Below the pieces are notes generated by a model that saw only the letters and a program-made list of their open reading frames with translations, was not told the DNA's origin and ran no database searches. The translations under genes were made by a program, and so were the position numbers. Positions 59,073 through 64,000 of a stretch of DNA of 64,000 nt are shown piece after piece; within the stretch, counting starts at the first letter, position 1; each line of letters opens with the position of its first letter. Origin of the DNA: Hymenobacter negativus (lineage in GTDB: Bacteria > Bacteroidota > Bacteroidia > Cytophagales > Hymenobacteraceae); assembly GCF_017571495.1 (NCBI RefSeq), contig NZ_JAGETZ010000011.1, positions 62,001 through 126,000 of the forward strand, written 5' to 3'.

Positions 59073-60005
59073 ATGAAAAATGCCTCCAAGGATTTCCACG
59101 TACTAAACACCGTGACGGACTACACGCGGTTTTTCGGACTGCCCGCGCCCGCGCATCCGCTGCTCACTATTATCGATTTGGCAGAGGCCTGTGGCTGGGC
59201 CCGCGACCATAATATTCCTCCGGTGACGACGCCCGTGGTGCAGCAGTTCTACACCATTGCGCTGAAACGTGGGCTGAAAGGAGAGCTTTATTACGGGCAC
59301 CAGTCTTACGATTTTAGCGACGGAGTGCTGTTTTTTCTGGCTCCGGGCCAGGTTTTTGCCGCCGATGCCTCGCTGGATACTTCGGAGGTGAGCGGCTGGC
59401 TGCTGGTATTCCATCCCGACCTGCTGCACAAATATCCGCTGGGCCAGAAAATAGCCACCTACGGTTTCTTTTCCTACGAAGTGCACGAAGCCCTGCATCT
59501 GTCCGAGCGGGAAGAAGGTGTGCTCAATGGCCTGATGCAGACCATCCAGGACGAGTACGAACGGCCCATCGATGCTTTCAGCCAGGATGTGCTGATTTCC
59601 CAGCTCGAAGTGTTGCTCAACTACGCCAACCGCTTCTACCATCGCCAGTTCCTTACCCGCCGTACGGCCGAACACGACCTGCTGAGCCGTTTCGAAGCCC
59701 TGCTCAACGCCTACTTCACCGAGGCTGCTGAAAAGCCGCTGCCCACCGTGCAGTATTTCGCCGATGCCCTGCACGTTTCGCCAGCCTATCTCAGCGACAT
59801 GCTGCGTACCCTCACCGGCCAGAATACCCAGCAGCACATTCACCACGCCCTTATTGAGAAGGCCAAAAGCTTGCTGCTCAGTACCTCACTTACCATCAAT
59901 GAAACGGCGTTTCGGCTGGGGTTTGAGTACCCGCAGTATTTCACGCGCCTTTTCAAAAGCAAGACTGGGCAAACGCCCGCGGCCTTCCGCTTCTCGGCGC
60001 ATTGA
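59073..60005 (+). CDS. AraC-family transcriptional regulator
   Basis: 310 residues. The N-terminal half is a cupin-like sensor (YGHQSYDFSDGVLFFLAPGQVFAADA). The C-terminal ~100 residues hold the two HTH motifs: PTVQYFADALHVSPAYLSDMLRTLTGQNTQQHI and TINETAFRLGFEYPQYFTRLFKSKTGQTPAAFR. It lies between the two aldo/keto reductase genes, whose promoters share 21-bp-spaced TTTTGTAT-type repeats, making it the best candidate activator. By analogy with YqhC-type regulators it may sense reactive aldehydes; that is inference. Confidence 0.92.
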   Translation: MKNASKDFHVLNTVTDYTRFFGLPAPAHPLLTIIDLAEACGWARDHNIPPVTTPVVQQFYTIALKRGLKGELYYGHQSYDFSDGVLFFLAPGQVFAADASLDTSEVSGWLLVFHPDLLHKYPLGQKIATYGFFSYEVHEALHLSEREEGVLNGLMQTIQDEYERPIDAFSQDVLISQLEVLLNYANRFYHRQFLTRRTAEHDLLSRFEALLNAYFTEAAEKPLPTVQYFADALHVSPAYLSDMLRTLTGQNTQQHIHHALIEKAKSLLLSTSLTINETAFRLGFEYPQYFTRLFKSKTGQTPAAFRFSAH

Positions 60006-60067
60006 GAGGGCGCGGGTTCGGCTTATTCTTGCTGCGGTACGTTCTTGCGCCTTGAAACCGGAACCCG

Positions 60068-60943
60068 ATGTATGACTTTGCCGGCTACCACGAGGTAGTT
60101 CTGACCGACCATGAACTGGGCGTGAGCTTTCCGCTGGTGGTTTTTTACCCAACCCAAGCCATCGGACAGGATGATGCCGTGGGCCCTTACCAGTTGGTGG
60201 TGGCGCGGGATGCGCCGGTGGCCGAGGGCATATTTCCGCTGGTGGTTATTTCGCACGGGCGGGGGAGCTCGCCATTTGTGTACCGCACGCTGGCCCATTA
60301 TTTGGCGCGGCAGGGGTTCGTCGTGGGCTTGCCGGAGCACCCGGGCAACAACCGCCGCGACAACACCTGGGAAGGTACCACCCAAAACCTCGTGGCCCGG
60401 CCGTCTCACCTGCGGTTAGCCATTCAGCAGCTCTTCAAGAATCAGCTGTTTGCCCGCGTGCTAAAGCCAGATGGGATAGGGGTTATCGGCCATTCTATGG
60501 GTGGCTACACTGCGCTGGCGCTGGCTGGCGGTACACCCACTGCGTTTCCGCACGAAACAGTAGATGGGCAGGAGCAGCTTATTGCAGTAGTGGCCGATAC
60601 CCGCATCAAGGCGCTGGTGCTGCTGGCACCCGCTACAGTTTGGTTCAGGGCGCAGGGGGCCCTGCACGGGGTCGACGTGCCCATGCTGCTGCTGACTGCA
60701 GAGAAGGACGAGTACACGCCTTTCTTCCACTCGCAAATTGTGCTGGAAGGCGTGGCCGATAAGCACAAAATTGAACATCGAATTATTGAAAACGCGGGGC
60801 ACTATTCTTTTCTAAGCCCGTTTCCAGCTTCGATGCAGAGCCCCACCTTTCTGCCTTCGCAAGAGCCGCCAGGATTCAACCGAGTACGGTTTCAGGAAGG
60901 CTTGCACGCTGAAATAGCCGCTTTCCTGCGCCAGAAACTGTAG
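60068..60943 (+). CDS. Alpha/beta-fold hydrolase (PAF-acetylhydrolase/DLH-like)
   Basis: 291 residues without signal peptide. The oxyanion loop is FPLVVISHGRGSSPFVY, the nucleophile elbow GHSMGG (in GVIGHSMGGYTALALAGG), the acid in LLLTAEKDEYTP and the His in IENAGHYSF. The layout matches the platelet-activating-factor acetylhydrolase/dienelactone hydrolase group. Its substrate is unknown. It follows the AraC gene by 62 bp on the same strand and may be part of the same electrophile-handling group. Confidence 0.87.
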   Translation: MYDFAGYHEVVLTDHELGVSFPLVVFYPTQAIGQDDAVGPYQLVVARDAPVAEGIFPLVVISHGRGSSPFVYRTLAHYLARQGFVVGLPEHPGNNRRDNTWEGTTQNLVARPSHLRLAIQQLFKNQLFARVLKPDGIGVIGHSMGGYTALALAGGTPTAFPHETVDGQEQLIAVVADTRIKALVLLAPATVWFRAQGALHGVDVPMLLLTAEKDEYTPFFHSQIVLEGVADKHKIEHRIIENAGHYSFLSPFPASMQSPTFLPSQEPPGFNRVRFQEGLHAEIAAFLRQKL

Positions 60944-60975
60944 CATTTGGGTAATGCTGCATCGCGCCAACGCCG

Positions 60976-62025
60976 CTATAGCCATCCCTGTACCGAATGA
61001 CCGCCAAAAATTCCCCGGTTGACTCCTGGCGTGAAGATGCCGTAAGGGAAGGCTGGCTCAAGCGCGCTGGCTTCGTCCAGCCGTTGGAGTTGTTCTGGGA
61101 CGAGGCGTAGCTCCAGCGCGGCCAGGTTGTCGTGCAGCTGCGCTGTTTTGCTGACCCCAATGATAGGTGATGTCACGCCCGGCTGCGCCAGCACCCAGGC
61201 CAGTGCCACCTGCGACAGGGGCCGCCCGACTTGTTCAGCCACGCCCCGGAGCGCGTCGAGAATGCGCCAGTTGCGGTCCGTGAACAGCGTATCGCCGAAT
61301 GGGTTGGGGCCGCTCAATCGGCCTTCGCCACTGGCTCCGCCCTCGGCGCGCTGGTACTTACCGGCCAGGAAGCCCGCCGCCAATGGGCTCCACGGTGTGA
61401 CGCCCAGGCCACACTCGCGGGCTGCTGGCATGTGTTCGCGCTCAATGCTGCGCTCCACCAGCGAATAGGCCACCTGCATGGCAATAGGGCCAGGTGCGGC
61501 GTGGGTCTGAGCCAGTGTGGCGGCTTTGGCGGTGTACCAGGCAGGCATGTCAGAAAAGCCGAAATAGCGGATTTTGCCGGCTCGCACGAGGTCACCCAGC
61601 GTTTGGAGCACCTCTTCCACGGGCGTCACCATATCCCAGACGTGCAGCCAGTACATGTCCACATAATCGGTTTTGAGGCGTCGGAGAGAGCCTTCGAGGG
61701 CACGGTGAATATTTTTGCGGCCATTGCCGCCGCCATTAGGGTTACCGGTCTGGCCGCTGAACCCAAATTTGGTGGCCAGCACCAGCTTATCGCGCAGGCG
61801 GCTGGCGGCAATGTATTGGCCTACCAACTCTTCACTCCGTCCGCCGGCGTACACGTCGGCCGTGTCAATAAAATTGCCGCCCGCATCTACGTAGGCATTG
61901 AAAATGGCCTCTGATACGTCGTCGGGTGAGCCCCAGCGTGGGGTGCCGAAGGTCATGGCACCCAGGGCGAGTGGGCTAACGATGAGGCCGGAGCGGCCGA
62001 GGGTGCGAAAGGCGGTGAGCGACAT
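60976..62025 (-). CDS. Aldo/keto reductase 2
   Basis: 349 residues. AKR motifs are GGNFIDTADVYAGGRSEE, LVLATKFGFSGQTGNPNGGG, DMYWLHVWD and IRYFGFSDMPAWYTAKAATLA. The C-terminal block GVTSPIIGVSKTAQLHDNLAALEL closes the NADPH site. It differs from reductase 1 in the N-terminal loops and is convergent with the hydrolase. The upstream region (62082-62142) duplicates the reductase 1 promoter layout. Confidence 0.93.
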   Translation of the reverse strand: MSLTAFRTLGRSGLIVSPLALGAMTFGTPRWGSPDDVSEAIFNAYVDAGGNFIDTADVYAGGRSEELVGQYIAASRLRDKLVLATKFGFSGQTGNPNGGGNGRKNIHRALEGSLRRLKTDYVDMYWLHVWDMVTPVEEVLQTLGDLVRAGKIRYFGFSDMPAWYTAKAATLAQTHAAPGPIAMQVAYSLVERSIEREHMPAARECGLGVTPWSPLAAGFLAGKYQRAEGGASGEGRLSGPNPFGDTLFTDRNWRILDALRGVAEQVGRPLSQVALAWVLAQPGVTSPIIGVSKTAQLHDNLAALELRLVPEQLQRLDEASALEPAFPYGIFTPGVNRGIFGGHSVQGWL

Positions 62026-62081
62026 AAAAGGGCGGATTGAGCAGGTGTTTTTGATGGGTTTGGTGCAACAGTATTACCCTG

Positions 62082-62142
62082 CAAAGGTCCTGGCCGACAC
62101 AGCGGGGTGAGCTATACAAACCGCCGCTTTTGCAACACAAAA
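62082..62142 (-). promoter_or_regulatory. Regulatory region of aldo/keto reductase 2: direct repeats and -7 box
   Basis: On the minus strand TTTTGTGT (from 62142) and GTTTGTAT (from 62121) are 21 bp apart, and GACCTTTG ends at 62082. The total length, 61 nt, equals that of the reductase 1 promoter. No inverted repeat like 57972-57989 is present here, so only the activator part is shared. Confidence 0.7.
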
Positions 62143-62174
62143 CCGGTGCGGCCTGCCGTCACATGGTTTTCGCC

Positions 62175-62182
62175 TACTTTTG
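62175..62182 (+). promoter_or_regulatory. -7 element TACTTTTG for folB
   Basis: A perfect TAnnTTTG, 38 nt before the folB ATG at 62220. A longer frame starting at 62130 is excluded because it would begin upstream of this promoter. Confidence 0.6.
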
Positions 62183-62219
62183 TTCGGCTATCCCTTTCAC
62201 TTATTCAACACCCCGTCGC

Positions 62220-62591
62220 ATGGGCCAAATTGCACTCGAAGGACTAGAGTTTTTCGCCTTCCATGGCTACTACGACGAAGAGCAGAAAATCGGGAATAAG
62301 TACGGCGTCGACTTGTATATCAAAACCGACCTGCTGGCGGCCGGCGAATCGGATAAGCTCACGCAGACGGTAAACTACGAAATCCTCTACCGACTGGTAG
62401 CCGAGGAAATGCGCGCTCCCGCCCGGCTACTGGAGCATGTGGCCCACCGCGTGCTGGACCGTATCATGGCCGAGCTGCCGCACGTGCGCAAGGTGCGCAT
62501 CAGCGTCAGCAAGTTCAACCCGCCGCTGGGCGGCATCTGTCAGCGGGCGCGGGTGACGCTGGTGAAGCGCCGGCAGCTGGAAGCTGCTTAG
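62220..62591 (+). CDS. folB: Dihydroneopterin aldolase
   Basis: 123 residues from ATG at 62220 (MGQIALEGLEFFAFHGYYDEE). It splits 7,8-dihydroneopterin to 6-hydroxymethyl-dihydropterin and glycolaldehyde in folate synthesis. Expected residues are seen: the catalytic Glu in YYDEEQK (E20/E21), the pterin-anchoring Glu in LLEHVA (E72) and the catalytic Lys in VSKFNPP (K98). It forms an octamer in known cases. Upstream pathway enzyme folE lies at 22979. Divergent from aldo/keto reductase 2. Confidence 0.93.
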   Translation: MGQIALEGLEFFAFHGYYDEEQKIGNKYGVDLYIKTDLLAAGESDKLTQTVNYEILYRLVAEEMRAPARLLEHVAHRVLDRIMAELPHVRKVRISVSKFNPPLGGICQRARVTLVKRRQLEAA

Positions 62592-62675
62592 AAAAGCAGT
62601 AATCACAGGAATATAGCCGTTAGGCTAAAAATATACCATTGTAAGATAGCGGGTTATGCGCAAAATGGTGCTTTA

Positions 62676-62755
62676 TACGAAGCAATTCGTAGTTATGACT
62701 TGCAACTACGAATTGCTTCGTAGCATCTTTGCCATATCCTACGAAATAATTCGTA
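62676..62755 (+). promoter_or_regulatory. Three BlaI-type operators around the blaI promoter
   Basis: Three 16-bp palindromes share TACGAA(N4)TTCGTA: O1 TACGAAGCAATTCGTA at 62676-62691, O2 TACGAATTGCTTCGTA at 62707-62722, O3 TACGAAATAATTCGTA at 62740-62755. O2 is the exact inverse of O1, so the two also form one larger palindrome. A CATCTTTG -7-like box (62724-62731) with TTG at 62700-62702 lies among them: O1 upstream, O2 between the boxes, O3 on the start site. Start-to-start distances are 31 and 33 bp. Confidence 0.85.
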
Positions 62756-62776
62756 GTAACCTCACGTTTTCGCAGC

Positions 62777-63202
62777 ATGAGCAAAGCACCGCCCCCCAAA
62801 CCTACGGATTCCGAACTGGAAATCCTGCACGTGCTCTGGCAGCACGGGCCCGCCACCGTGCGGGCCATCAACGACCACCTAAGCCAGCGCCGACAGGCGG
62901 AGGTAGGCTACACTACCACGCTCAAAATATGTCAGCTGATGCTGGAGAAGGGGCTGGTGCGGCGTGATGATGCCGACCGCAGCCACGTGTACCGGGCCGC
63001 AGTGCGCGAGCAGGAAACCCAGAACCTGCTCCTCGACAAGTTCGTGGATGCCACCTTCGGCGGTTCGGCCCTGAAGCTGGTGATGCAGGCCCTGGGCAGC
63101 CGCCAGACGTCGGCCGACGAGCTGGCGCAAATTCGCCGCCTGCTCAATGACATTGAAATCCAAAACTCCACTTCAACTTCCGACGACGATGACCACGCTT
63201 GA
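62777..63202 (+). CDS. blaI: BlaI/MecI/CopY-family transcriptional repressor
   Basis: 141 residues. The winged helix is PTDSELEILHVLWQHGPATVRAINDHLSQRRQAEVGYTTTLKICQLMLEKGLVRRDDADRSHVY, then the protease-sensitive linker (AAVREQETQNLLLDKFVDATFGGSALKLVMQAL) and a helical dimerisation end. BlaI-type repressors are cut or released when the sensor BlaR1 is activated. The gene symbol is by family; the controlled function need not be beta-lactam resistance. It overlaps the blaR1 gene by 17 bp. Confidence 0.92.
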   Translation: MSKAPPPKPTDSELEILHVLWQHGPATVRAINDHLSQRRQAEVGYTTTLKICQLMLEKGLVRRDDADRSHVYRAAVREQETQNLLLDKFVDATFGGSALKLVMQALGSRQTSADELAQIRRLLNDIEIQNSTSTSDDDDHA

Positions 63203-64000
63203 GAACTTCGTTTCGCCCGCCCTAACGCGGGCTTTGGGTTGGACCTTGTTGCACTCGCTGTGGCAGGGCGCACTGGTGGCGGCCGTGCTGGCTGGCGCGT
63301 TGCTGCTGCTGCGCCGGCAGCGGGCTGAGGTGCGCTACGTGGCGTCGGCCGGGGCGCTGGGCATGGTGGTGGCGTTGGCCGGCATCACGTTCGGGCTGTA
63401 CTTCAATTCGACGGCTGAAAAAGCGCCACGGCTGGGTTCTGGAGCGGTACTGACCGAGCAGTCGGGCGGGCTGAAGCAGGCCGATGCAGCTAAAACCAGC
63501 ACTGCAACGGTTGCGAAGAAAGCGGTGGTCGTAACTGCATCACAGGCCAACACCCTGCCCCAAAGCCACGCCGTGGCAGCTTCTCCGGCGGCCCCGGCCA
63601 CCCAGAAAGCAGCGCTGAATTGGTTGACCGCTGGCCTACAGTATTTCGACAAGCACCTGCCGCTGCTGGTGGTGGCCTGGCTTTTGGGGCTGCTGGCCAT
63701 GAGCCTGCGCATGCTGGGCGGCCTGCTGTATGTACAGCGCCTGCGCAACTACCGCGTGCGGCCCCTCAGTGCCGCCTGGCAGGAGCGCCTGGCTGCGCTG
63801 GCCGCGCGGAGTGGTGTGCGCCGGCCGGTGGCGCTGTTGGAGTCGGCGCTGGTGCAGGTGCCGCTGGTGGTGGGCCATTGGCGGCCCGTAATTCTGCTGC
63901 CGCTGGGCACGGTGGCCGGCCTTACGCCGGCGTACCTGGAAGCCATTCTGGCGCATGAACTGGCGCACGTGCTGCGCCGCGACTACCTCGTGAACCTGCT
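63186..64000 (+). CDS. blaR1: BlaR1-type M56 peptidase, 3' truncated by window
   Basis: ATG at 63186 lies in another frame within the end of blaI. The first 271 codons are present. Membrane helices include WTLLHSLWQGALVAAVLAGALLLL, VASAGALGMVVALAGITFGLYF and LPLLVVAWLLGLLAMSLRML. The zinc peptidase motif is at the end, AILAHELAHVLRRDYLVN (HExxH), typical of BlaR1/MecR1 family sensor-proteases. A Gln/Ala/Thr-rich linker (~85-130) separates the second and third helices. The gene runs off the window, so the sensor domain cannot be judged. Confidence 0.9.

Overview
The window looks like a chromosomal segment of a GC-rich member of the Bacteroidota, most likely Hymenobacter or a close relative (inference from gene content; no database was searched). 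Supporting signs are a type IX secretion C-terminal sorting domain, a Bacteroidota-type rho with a very long disordered insert, a Bacteroidota-style LptD, and many copies of the Bacteroidota sigma-A -7 element TAnnTTTG placed 20-80 nt before start codons. Almost everything is ordinary chromosome. I see no prophage, CRISPR array, rRNA or tRNA. The only transposon trace is a decayed IS630-type fragment near position 1000.

Layout. 1-11.6 kb: end of a GT9 glycosyltransferase, an IS630 relic, a membrane-anchored beta-lactamase-fold hydrolase, serS and rho divergently transcribed, a DsbA-like protein, a lipoprotein, a UbiA prenyltransferase and a methyltransferase. 12.3-18.5 kb: a winged-helix regulator, a DUF4173 protein and a run of small membrane proteins, one broken by an in-frame TAG. 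18.6-24 kb: class A PBP, a DUF4274 gene broken by an in-frame TAG, a 20/21-bp tandem repeat array, a TIGR01777 epimerase, and a queD-folE pair. 24.3-28.2 kb: two hypotheticals and the rpsP-rimM-trmD-rplS operon. 28.4-41.4 kb: an Omp28-like T9SS cargo, fatty-acid desaturase, RluA synthase, CreD, PanB, a second (strict 21-bp) array, LptD, amidase, MlaD and an acyl-CoA carboxylase beta subunit. 41.4-43.4 kb: a block of unrecognised genes. 43.6-57.8 kb: porin, AraC regulator, a GntR/ABC operon with its likely operator, DoxX, DUF2490, poxB, SirB1-like, redoxin, phosphopantetheinyl transferase, WD40 and DivIVA. 58-64 kb: two aldo/keto reductases flanking an AraC regulator and a hydrolase, folB, and a BlaI-BlaR1 pair cut by the window end.

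How genes work together. Cell-envelope functions dominate: PBP, amidase, LptD, MlaD, CreD, porin, DivIVA and BlaRI. Pterin chemistry appears twice (queD-folE and folB). Three small regulatory circuits can be read from the DNA: (i) the two aldo/keto reductase promoters share a 61-nt architecture with 21-bp-spaced direct repeats, pointing to the AraC regulator between them; (ii) a 22-bp inverted repeat sits on the start site of the ABC-permease-GntR operon; (iii) three near-identical palindromes bracket the blaI promoter.

The most unusual DNA is non-coding: two unrelated tandem arrays with a 20-21 bp period, each directly 3' of a minus-strand gene, and several families of nested palindromic elements placed at or just after stop codons.
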